Shown here in pieces: positions 1-5,491 of a stretch of 6,409 bases of DNA; within the stretch, counting starts at the first letter, position 1, and every line of letters begins with the position of its first letter. Position numbers and translations under genes: made by a program. This stretch comes from an uncultured Tabrizicola sp. (GTDB lineage Bacteria > Pseudomonadota > Alphaproteobacteria > Rhodobacterales > Rhodobacteraceae), in contig CALLZQ010000723.1 in assembly GCA_937858255.1 (NCBI GenBank), forward strand, positions 1-6,409. Direction: 5' to 3'. The notes under the pieces were generated by a model that worked only from the letters and a program-made list of their open reading frames with translations, did no database searches and had not been told where the DNA came from.

Positions 1-651
1 CAGGATCCCCGCCGCCGACAGGGCCGCGATGCGGGCGCGAAGCTCGGCCTCCTCCCGCCCCAGATGTTCGGCCAGCAAGGCAAAGGGCGCAGGCGCCAGT
101 TCAAGCCCCCGGGTCAGGGCGGCAAGGATCGGGCGATCAGTCTCGTCCAGCGCGGTCATGTCGGGTGCAGGGCCGATCCCGGCCGAATGCCGCGGCCCGT
201 TCAGGCGGAACCCCAGATCAATGTTAAAAGGGCGCAGCAGCGGCAGGTTCAGTACCGGCAGCCCTGTGCCCCCCTCGATCCGCGCCAACAGCGCCGCCAG
301 CCCCTGCCGGTCGGCGGCGGTGGCGACAAACCACAGATTCCAGTCATGGTCGCGTTCATAGGAATGATTGACGCCGGGTTCGCGCCCCAGCAGCGCCGCC
401 ACCTCTTCCAACCGGTCCTCGGGCACCGAGAGCGCGGCCAGCGTCGAGGCGCCGGCCGTATTGGGCCGCACCGTCGCGCCGACCCGGGCCACGGCCCCCA
501 ACGCCCGCAATCGGGTCAGCCGGGCGATGACCTCGCCCTCGGTCAGCGACAGGTGCCCGGCAATGACGCCAAAGGGGCGCGGCACCAGCGGGAAATCGCG
601 CTGAAACCCCTCTAGCAATGCCACGTCAATCGGATCGAAACGCTGGTGCAT
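1..651 (-). CDS. nirDL: NirDL, fused sirohaem decarboxylase subunits (partial, 3' end outside window)
   Basis: Sirohaem decarboxylase, converting sirohaem to didecarboxysirohaem in haem d1 synthesis, related to the Lrp/AsnC family. The 217 visible residues hold a whole NirD-like unit: an N-terminal winged-helix-like segment (about 5-65, FDPIDVALLEGFQRDFPLV) and an AsnC-type ligand domain with the family signature HSYERDHDWNLWF (96-108). After a linker (about 150-166) a second winged-helix-like segment starts (DETDRPILAALTRGLELAP, from 169), which marks a NirD-NirL fusion rather than NirD alone. The frame is open to base 1. The ATG at 651 is 3 bases past the nirF stop with only a weak GGGG (664-661) upstream, so it probably relies on coupling to nirF. 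The first-domain identity is strong; the fusion is well supported but its second half is cut off. Confidence 0.88.
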   Translation of the reverse strand, partial: MHQRFDPIDVALLEGFQRDFPLVPRPFGVIAGHLSLTEGEVIARLTRLRALGAVARVGATVRPNTAGASTLAALSVPEDRLEEVAALLGREPGVNHSYERDHDWNLWFVATAADRQGLAALLARIEGGTGLPVLNLPLLRPFNIDLGFRLNGPRHSAGIGPAPDMTALDETDRPILAALTRGLELAPAPFALLAEHLGREEAELRARIAALSAAGIL

Positions 652-654
652 GGA

Positions 655-1812
655 TCATAACCCCGTTCTATGGGCCCGGGCGGTAAAGAAGATCCCCGAG
701 GGGCTTTCGGCCGGCAGGCTGGTGATCGGTTGCAGGCTGCGCGTGTCATAGACCGCAACCCGGTTATCGTCGCGCAGGCTGATCCAGACCTCGGATCCGC
801 GCGGCGCGAATTCCATATGCAAAACCGCTGCCCCCGGTGTCAGCGTCTGCACGACCGCATGGCTGCGGCTGTCGATTACCTGCACCGTATCGTTCAGGGG
901 CGTCGCGAAATTGACCCAGACATAGGGGCTGCCCGGCTGGGCAATGACAAAGACCGGCTGGCCGTGAACCTCGGTCGCGGCGACCTGCTGCAACGAGTTG
1001 CGATCGACCCAAAGCACCTGATGACGGCCCACGGCGGGCAGGGCGAATTGCCCTTCGGTGAACCCCCAGCCTTGCAGATGCGGCATCTTGTAGACCGGCA
1101 GATCCTCACCCGTCTTGCCGTAGTCAGAGAGGAACCGTACCGGCGCGGGGGCCTTGTCCCACATGTCGAACAGGGTCACACCCTTTTCCCCGAACAGGCC
1201 CACCACGAAATGCCGCCCGTCGCCGGTGAGGATCGCGTCATAGGGGTTGGCCCCGGTCTCTCCCAGTCGGGTGACGATTGGCTCGGCCCCCGATAGATCG
1301 GCCATCCAGGCCTCGCCCTTGTCCCACAGCGCCCAGGCAAAGCGGCGGCCCGGCAGTTCGACAAGGCCGATGGTCTTGGACCCGGTGGGAATATCGGCAA
1401 CCATCGCCAGCGTATCGGCATCAAAGATGCGGATCCCGCCGGGTTCGTAGTTCGAGACCGCCACCAGACGGCCATCGTCAGAAATCGCCCCGCCGATGGA
1501 ATTGCCGGCCTGCATTACCCGCGCGGCGATGGTCCGGGTCACAAGATCGACCTTGGTCAGGCCGCCATCGCGGCCAAAGACATAGGCATAGCGCTCATCG
1601 GGGGAAAAGTTGATCGAGGCATGGGACAGATCGCCCAGCCCCTCGACCCGGGCCAGTTGCGCGCGCGCCAGACGGTCGACGATCAGGACCGATCCGCTGG
1701 CCCGCTCGATCACCACGCCCAACCCGCCGGTGGCCCGGTCTTGTGGCCCCTCGGCAAACCCCGGGCCGGTCATCAGCGCGACAAGCGTGGCGGCAAGCAA
1801 GTATCGTTTCAT
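655..1812 (-). CDS. nirF: NirF, periplasmic haem d1 biosynthesis protein (d1-type propeller)
   Basis: NirF is needed for late haem d1 maturation and binds d1-type haem. It has 385 residues and is related to the d1 domain of NirS but lacks the haem c domain. The N-terminus is a Sec signal peptide (MKRYLLAATL..., FA before EG) without a lipobox Cys, so it looks soluble and periplasmic, unlike the lipoprotein form in Pseudomonas. His64 in LSHASINFS aligns by eye with the d1-ligating His of NirS; His245 (MPHLQGW) and His283 (VHGQP) line up roughly with the two catalytic His. The C-terminus GIFFTARAHR.GL is typical of NirF. The ATG at 1812 overlaps the nirC TGA in an ATGA arrangement, with AAGGA at 1826-1822 spaced 9 nt. 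An in-frame ATG at 1881 would read far into nirC and bury the signal peptide, so it was rejected. nirDL begins 3 bases after its stop. Confidence 0.94.
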   Translation of the reverse strand: MKRYLLAATLVALMTGPGFAEGPQDRATGGLGVVIERASGSVLIVDRLARAQLARVEGLGDLSHASINFSPDERYAYVFGRDGGLTKVDLVTRTIAARVMQAGNSIGGAISDDGRLVAVSNYEPGGIRIFDADTLAMVADIPTGSKTIGLVELPGRRFAWALWDKGEAWMADLSGAEPIVTRLGETGANPYDAILTGDGRHFVVGLFGEKGVTLFDMWDKAPAPVRFLSDYGKTGEDLPVYKMPHLQGWGFTEGQFALPAVGRHQVLWVDRNSLQQVAATEVHGQPVFVIAQPGSPYVWVNFATPLNDTVQVIDSRSHAVVQTLTPGAAVLHMEFAPRGSEVWISLRDDNRVAVYDTRSLQPITSLPAESPSGIFFTARAHRTGL

Positions 1813-2135
1813 CTCTGGCGGTCCTTCAACAGATATTCGGCGATCCAGATCGCCTCTTCCTCGGAAAGGAGCGGGCGCCATGGCGGCATTGCGGTGCCGG
1901 GAATGCCGTCGAGGATGATCCCGGCCAGCCCCTCGGCCCCGGCCTGTGACAGTGCCGCGGCGGTCAGGGGCCGGCCAAGGCCGCCCTTCATGGTCAACCC
2001 GTGGCAGGACCCGCAGTCCTGAAGCACCATGTTTTCCAGCTTTGCGACCCGCGCGGGGGCGATCTCGGCCCGCGCCGCCGCCGGGACCAGCAGCGCGATG
2101 GCACAGATCAGCGCGATGGCCTGCCCCCTAGGCAT
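1809..2135 (-). CDS. nirC: NirC, small periplasmic cytochrome c55x
   Basis: Monohaem c-type cytochrome of 108 residues with a Sec signal peptide (hydrophobic residues about 6-21, AARA before EIAP). The haem site is CGSCH (41-45) and a likely distal ligand is Met83 in GTAMPPW, so unlike the cytochrome encoded upstream this one keeps a normal His/Met pair. In other denitrifiers NirC can donate electrons to NirS and has also been linked to d1 maturation. The 2135 ATG is chosen because it directly precedes the signal peptide; an in-frame start further upstream (2207) would overlap nirE by 80 bases and place a basic non-signal stretch first. The gene overlaps the nirE stop by 8 bases, with no clear Shine-Dalgarno, which suggests translational coupling. 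Its TGA overlaps the nirF ATG. Confidence 0.9.
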   Translation of the reverse strand: MPRGQAIALICAIALLVPAAARAEIAPARVAKLENMVLQDCGSCHGLTMKGGLGRPLTAAALSQAGAEGLAGIILDGIPGTAMPPWRPLLSEEEAIWIAEYLLKDRQR

Positions 2136-2922
2136 GGTCAATCGCCGGTTCCGGTAGGCCGCAGCCTGCCAGTGCCGCCAGCGGCACGGGATCATAAAGG
2201 CTGACAACCTGCCCGATCACGAACAGGACCGGCGCTTTGAAACCCGCGCGAGCGATCTCGGCGGGGATCTGCGCCAGCGTCGAGATCAGCCGCGCCTCTT
2301 GCGGTGTGGTGGCCCGCGCCACTGCCAGCACCGGCATCCCGGGCGGCATACCATGGGCGATCAGCTGTTCGGAAATCTCGGCGATCGAAGAGACGCCCAT
2401 ATAGACGACCAGCGTCGTCTCGTCGCTGGCAAGGCTGGCCCAGTCGAGATCAAGCCGCGAATCCTTGGCGCGATGGCCGGTGACATAGCGCACACCGGTG
2501 GCCAGCCCGCGATGGGTCAGCGGCACACCGGTGCTGGCGGCCATGCCCTGCGCCGCCGTGATCCCCGGCACATAATCCACCGCAATCCCGGCCATGCGCA
2601 GCGCGGCGGCCTCTTCGCTGCCCCGGCCAAAGATCAGCGGATCTCCGCCCTTCAGCCGCGCCACCCGCAGGCCCTGCCCGGCCAGATCGACCAGAAGCGC
2701 GTTGATATCCTCCTGCGACAGCTTGTGGCAGCGCGGCATCTTGCCAACGTCGATGCGCCGGGTCGCCGGGGGGATCAGCGCCATCACCTCATCCGAGACC
2801 AGCCGGTCATGCACCACGACATCGGCGGCGCGGATCAAATCCAGCGCCCTGATCGTCAACAGGCCCGGGTCGCCCGGCCCGGCCCCGATCAAGTGAACAC
2901 GACCCTGGCTGTGATCTCTCAT
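2128..2922 (-). CDS. nirE: NirE, uroporphyrinogen-III C-methyltransferase (SUMT) of haem d1 synthesis
   Basis: Cytoplasmic SAM-dependent enzyme that methylates uroporphyrinogen III at C2 and C7 to precorrin-2, the entry to sirohaem and haem d1. It has 264 residues, slightly short for NirE but normal for a single-domain SUMT. Family motifs in order: GAGPGDPGLLT near the N-terminus (13-23), VVVHDRLVS, the RLKGGDPLIFGRG loop (about 89-101), PGITAAQG, PLTHRG and TLVVYMG. No CysG-like dehydrogenase/ferrochelatase domain is present, so sirohaem completion must be encoded elsewhere. The ATG at 2922 has AGGAG at 2933-2929 with a 6-nt spacer; that site partly overlaps a small CCTGC/GCAGG hairpin (2931-2944). 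A 63-bp gap separates it from the cytochrome c gene upstream, and its TAG overlaps the nirC start. Placement with nirC, nirF and nirDL supports NirE over a general CobA. Confidence 0.93.
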   Translation of the reverse strand: MRDHSQGRVHLIGAGPGDPGLLTIRALDLIRAADVVVHDRLVSDEVMALIPPATRRIDVGKMPRCHKLSQEDINALLVDLAGQGLRVARLKGGDPLIFGRGSEEAAALRMAGIAVDYVPGITAAQGMAASTGVPLTHRGLATGVRYVTGHRAKDSRLDLDWASLASDETTLVVYMGVSSIAEISEQLIAHGMPPGMPVLAVARATTPQEARLISTLAQIPAEIARAGFKAPVLFVIGQVVSLYDPVPLAALAGCGLPEPAIDHA

Positions 2923-2985
2923 GGCGGTCTCCTGCGCTTGCAGGGCGACTCTGCCAAAGCTCTGGCGGGGCGACCTTGACTTTCG

Positions 2986-3432
2986 TTAATCCGTGGCGGG
3001 ATTTCCCGGGGGCGGTTGCGTGATCAGAAAGGCGATCCCCTTGTCACGGTCTTCGGTTTTCGACCGGGAAACGCCGAAAGTCAAGGCGACATCCGGGATG
3101 AAGCCGCGCGGCTTGGTCAGATAGGATTGGAGGTTTTCGGGCGTCCAGACCCCGCCCCAGCCCCGCATGGCCGGCGAGTAATCCCACCCCTCGACACTGG
3201 CCGAGGGGCGGCCAACCACCCCGTTCAGCCATGGCCCCTTGACCAGCACAGTGTCGAGCGCATGACACTGACTGCAACGCCGCTCAAAGATCGCGGCGCC
3301 TTCGGCGATTTCTTCGGGGGTGAACAGCCGCGCGCCGATCCGCACCTCGACCGGAGGGGCGGTTTCCTCGGCCAGGGCCCCCGACACGGCAAGGCCAAGG
3401 CCCAGCAAAGGCCAGAACAGATGAACCCGCAT
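2986..3432 (-). CDS. Periplasmic class I (c2/c550-like) cytochrome c, apparently lacking the distal Met ligand
   Basis: Small soluble monohaem electron carrier of 148 residues. A Sec signal peptide covers residues 1-21 (hydrophobic core, ALA before EE). The haem site is CSQCH (53-57), followed by the c2-family landmarks KGPWLNGVVGRP (65-76), GWDYSPAM (82-89) and DRDKGIAFL (128-136). In c2/c550 proteins the distal ligand sits in a P-G-T-K-M-x-F loop; here the loop reads PDVALTF (113-119), with Leu117 (codon TTG, 3084-3082) at the Met position. The only internal Met (89) is in the YS.AM segment, which does not ligate haem in this family, so the iron may be five-coordinate or use another ligand. 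The 3432 ATG is chosen over one at 3450 because AGAGGT (3443-3438) lies 5 nt upstream. The gene sits between the multihaem cytochrome gene and nirE and could carry electrons between that protein and NirS, but a Met-less haem could instead bind NO or another ligand. Confidence 0.85.
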   Translation of the reverse strand: MRVHLFWPLLGLGLAVSGALAEETAPPVEVRIGARLFTPEEIAEGAAIFERRCSQCHALDTVLVKGPWLNGVVGRPSASVEGWDYSPAMRGWGGVWTPENLQSYLTKPRGFIPDVALTFGVSRSKTEDRDKGIAFLITQPPPGNPATD

Positions 3433-3437
3433 CGCGC

Positions 3438-3443
3438 ACCTCT
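3438..3443 (-). promoter_or_regulatory. Ribosome binding site deciding the cytochrome c start
   Basis: AGAGGT lies 5 nt upstream of the ATG at 3432. The in-frame ATG at 3450 has only a GC-rich stretch upstream, part of a stem-loop, so the shorter protein with a cleaner signal peptide is favoured. Confidence 0.6.
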
Positions 3444-3455
3444 TTGTCATGGCTG

Positions 3456-3488
3456 GCCCCGGCCCTTCGCATCGCGGCGGGCCGGGGC
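3456..3488 (-). other. 10-bp GC stem-loop between the two inserted cytochrome genes
   Basis: Arms 3456-3465 and 3479-3488 (GCCCCGGCCC against GGGCCGGGGC) pair perfectly, and the 13-nt loop can form an inner 3-bp CGC/GCG stem. No T run follows on the minus strand, so it is not a classical terminator for this operon; the TTTT tract at 3492-3495 follows it on the plus strand, where no gene is seen. It starts 25 bases after the upstream stop codon and ends 24 bases before the favoured ATG at 3432. A role in mRNA stability or processing is inferred. Confidence 0.5.
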
Positions 3489-3512
3489 GGGTTTTCGTCA
3501 GTCTCCGGCCCG

Positions 3513-5330
3513 TCAGGGCTGGGTCACGTTGATCTCAACCTCGGGGTTGTCCAGCGCCAGTCGCATGTCGAGGGACACATGGTGGAACCGGGCCGCGCTG
3601 AAATCGTCATGGATGGCAAAGCCGACGGTATAGGTCTTGCCCGCCTCGATCGCCACCTGACCGGGGCCAGAGGCCGCCAGCGGCCGCGCCAGAACCACCG
3701 TCCAGACGCCGCCAGCCAAGGTGGCCGAGCCATTGGCCGGGCTGCCCGCCTCTTCGTGCCGGCGTTCCAGCAGATAGCCGCGCTGCGCCTCGCCCTTGGC
3801 GTTCACGCGGGTCAGATCCATGAAGCTGCCCCCCGCCAGATAGGCGGCAATCTCATCATCCGATTTCAGCAGGTCCCAGCCACCCAAAGGCCGGTCCTTG
3901 CCCTTCAGTTCGATCGCGGTGCGGCTTTCCGGCAGGTATTTCTGCGCAAAACCGCCGCCGCCCACGCGCAGGGCCAGATCATCGCCGATAGTGTCGGGCG
4001 CGGTGGACATATAGCGGTTGTCGGAATGGCAGGGGGCCCAGCAGCCCGCCTGCTCCACCTTGTCCATGCCGGTGCCCGCGACCATCATTGCCACCTTGAC
4101 CGGGTTTTCCGGGTCCATCTTGCCGCCCTCGACAAAGGGAACCGGGGCATGGGGCGCCTCGGGCCATTGCAGGCGCAGATAGAGGTTTTCTGCATCCCGC
4201 GTCGCCTGCAACGACACCTCGACCGAGCCGCGCTTGCCGGGGATGGGCGTCGGCTCCAGCTTTTCGCCGGTCACGATCTTTTGCCCCATGGCCGCGGTTT
4301 CCTTGGCATGGCAGGTCGAGCAATTGTCGCCGCCCTTGGTAAAGGGCCGGGCGCCGCCATGTTCCTTGCCGATCTGCACCCATTCAAAGCTGGCCTGACC
4401 GGGGTAGAACAGCGTGACCGTCTGCGCTGGCACCGCGTTCCAGTCCACGCCCGGCGCGGCATCGCCGGCGGCAGCGGCGGGGGTCACAGTCGCCTCGGCT
4501 GGTTCAGGCGTCGCAGCCGCCCCCCCCGCCGCCGCAAGCGCGGCTGCGGCCTTGGTCTGTTCCTCGGCGCGGGCGGCCTCGACCGCGGCGGCGATGCGGG
4601 CCTGTTCGCCCTCACGCGCGGCCTTGGCCTCGGCATCCTTGGCGGCGGCCTGTTCGGCCTCCAGCGCCTCGACCCGGGCAAGGCTGTCCAGATAGGCCTG
4701 CGGGATCTCACGCGCAAAGGCGGGGTTGGGCGCCTCGAGCGCGGCCAACTCGTCCTCATCCATCCGGTCGCGCAGATCCTTGTGCGCGATGCCCTTGTGG
4801 CAGTCGATGCAGGTCTGTCCGGCGGTCATGGCGTTCAGATGCTGCTGCCGCGCCCGGGGTTTCTGCTTTTCCGGCAGCATGGCGTCAAAGTGGTGGCAGT
4901 TGCGGCATTCCCGCGAATCCGAACCCTTCATCCGCTCCCATTCGTGGATGGCCAGCGTCAGGCGCTTTTCATCCCATTTCTCAGGGGTGCTGATGGTGCC
5001 CATGACCTTGCCATAAAGCTCTTTCGAGGCCTGCACCTTGCGGATGATCTTGTGGGTCCAGTCCTTGGGCACATGGCAGTCCGAACAGATCGCCCCCACA
5101 CCCGAGCGGTTGGTCTGGTGGATCGTGCCCTGATATTCCTGGTAAACCGTTGACCGCATCTCGTGGCAGGAAATGCAGAATTCCTTGGTATTCGTCGCCT
5201 CCATGGCGGTGTTGAACCCGCCCCAGAAGATGATGCCCGCCACAAAGGCGGCCAGCGCGCCACCCAAGGGCACGCCATACCAGACCCATTTGCGCCAGAG
5301 CGAGCCGGTCTTGGGGGATTGATCTGTCAT
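3513..5330 (-). CDS. Membrane-anchored multihaem cytochrome: NapC/NirT domain fused to an ethylbenzene dehydrogenase-like haem domain
   Basis: Predicted quinol-oxidising electron carrier of the periplasmic membrane face, 605 residues. Residues 17-38 form one membrane anchor after a short cytoplasmic tail. Residues 40-190 are a NapC/NirT/NrfH-type tetrahaem module with CISCHEM (52-58, including the Met that ligates haem 1 in NrfH-like proteins), CSDCH (82), CRNCH (142) and CIDCHKG (174). Residues about 195-300 are an Ala/Glu-rich, probably helical linker passing into an Ala/Pro stretch. Residues about 300-605 resemble the EB_dh haem-binding domain of DMSO-reductase-family gamma subunits, and add CSTCH (337) and an unusual CWAPCH (430-435, CX3CH). 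Family NapC/NirT proteins are about 200 residues, so this is a real fusion. The 5330 ATG is preferred for its GGAG at 5343-5340 (9-nt spacing) and because the anchor then begins near the N-terminus. The frame stays open upstream to 5459, but the better alternative ATG (5354) has a poorly placed ribosome site. The gene lies between nirS and a cytochrome c gene, so it may feed electrons to NirS; the partner is inferred. Confidence 0.85.
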   Translation of the reverse strand: MTDQSPKTGSLWRKWVWYGVPLGGALAAFVAGIIFWGGFNTAMEATNTKEFCISCHEMRSTVYQEYQGTIHQTNRSGVGAICSDCHVPKDWTHKIIRKVQASKELYGKVMGTISTPEKWDEKRLTLAIHEWERMKGSDSRECRNCHHFDAMLPEKQKPRARQQHLNAMTAGQTCIDCHKGIAHKDLRDRMDEDELAALEAPNPAFAREIPQAYLDSLARVEALEAEQAAAKDAEAKAAREGEQARIAAAVEAARAEEQTKAAAALAAAGGAAATPEPAEATVTPAAAAGDAAPGVDWNAVPAQTVTLFYPGQASFEWVQIGKEHGGARPFTKGGDNCSTCHAKETAAMGQKIVTGEKLEPTPIPGKRGSVEVSLQATRDAENLYLRLQWPEAPHAPVPFVEGGKMDPENPVKVAMMVAGTGMDKVEQAGCWAPCHSDNRYMSTAPDTIGDDLALRVGGGGFAQKYLPESRTAIELKGKDRPLGGWDLLKSDDEIAAYLAGGSFMDLTRVNAKGEAQRGYLLERRHEEAGSPANGSATLAGGVWTVVLARPLAASGPGQVAIEAGKTYTVGFAIHDDFSAARFHHVSLDMRLALDNPEVEINVTQP

Positions 5331-5352
5331 CTGGTCTTGCTCCGTCTCGGGC

Positions 5353-5370
5353 ATCGCCTGAACTGGCGAT
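5353..5370 (-). other. Hairpin in the leader of the multihaem cytochrome gene
   Basis: ATCGCC and GGCGAT form a perfect 6-bp stem around a 6-nt loop. It ends about 10 bases before the Shine-Dalgarno-like GGAG (5343-5340) of the downstream gene. It is the third perfect hairpin in the 158-bp nirS spacer. An RNA-processing or translation-tuning role is possible but not shown. Confidence 0.35.
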
Positions 5371-5443
5371 GAAAGGGCCGAACCCTGACCGCAGCGGCAG
5401 GGCCGTGCGATCAGGGAAGGCAATCGGGATTCAGGTGAAAGGA

Positions 5444-5472
5444 CGGGGGCAAGGCGCATGGCCCTGCCCCCG
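5444..5472 (-). terminator. Strong GC hairpin just downstream of nirS (possible partial terminator or mRNA-processing site)
   Basis: Arms 5472-5465 and 5451-5444 (CGGGGGCA against TGCCCCCG) form a perfect 8-bp stem. After one mismatch a further 3-bp GGC/GCC stem closes a 5-nt loop. The minus strand then reads GTCCTTTCACC, so there is only a weak T tract. It begins 17 bases after the nirS stop. This fits a leaky intrinsic terminator or a 3'-stabilising structure that keeps nirS transcript more abundant than the genes behind it. The structure is seen; its role is inferred. Confidence 0.55.
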
Positions 5473-5475
5473 CAA

Positions 5476-5491
5476 TGATCCTTGCGGATCA
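5476..5491 (-). other. Small perfect hairpin overlapping the nirS stop codon
   Basis: In the minus-strand transcript, TGATCC, the loop GCAA and GGATCA form a perfect 6-bp stem closed by a GNRA-type tetraloop. The first three bases are the nirS stop codon. It lies four bases from a second, larger hairpin. It could protect the nirS 3' end or pause RNA polymerase; that role is inferred. Confidence 0.5.

Noticed and set aside
1813..1881. Longer NirF start at 1881
   Set aside because: It would overlap nirC by about 70 bases and hide the signal peptide; the 1812 ATG has AAGGA upstream and an ATGA coupling with nirC.
2136..2207. Longer NirC start at 2207
   Set aside because: It would place an Arg-rich, non-signal stretch inside nirE before the signal peptide; the 2135 ATG fits the family better.
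2299..2979. 226-residue plus-strand open frame opposite nirE
   Set aside because: No recognisable motifs, Arg/His-rich composition, and nirE on the other strand is unambiguous.
2923..2985. Possible Fnr/Nnr-type operator or internal promoter before nirE
   Set aside because: No TTGAT-N4-ATCAA-like palindrome was seen here or in the other spacers, so none is annotated.
3444..5153. 569-residue open frame on the plus strand antisense to the multihaem cytochrome gene
   Set aside because: It is a shadow of the GC-rich codon use of the real gene: the translation is His/Arg/Gly-rich, shows no domain, and the opposite strand has clear haem motifs and domains.
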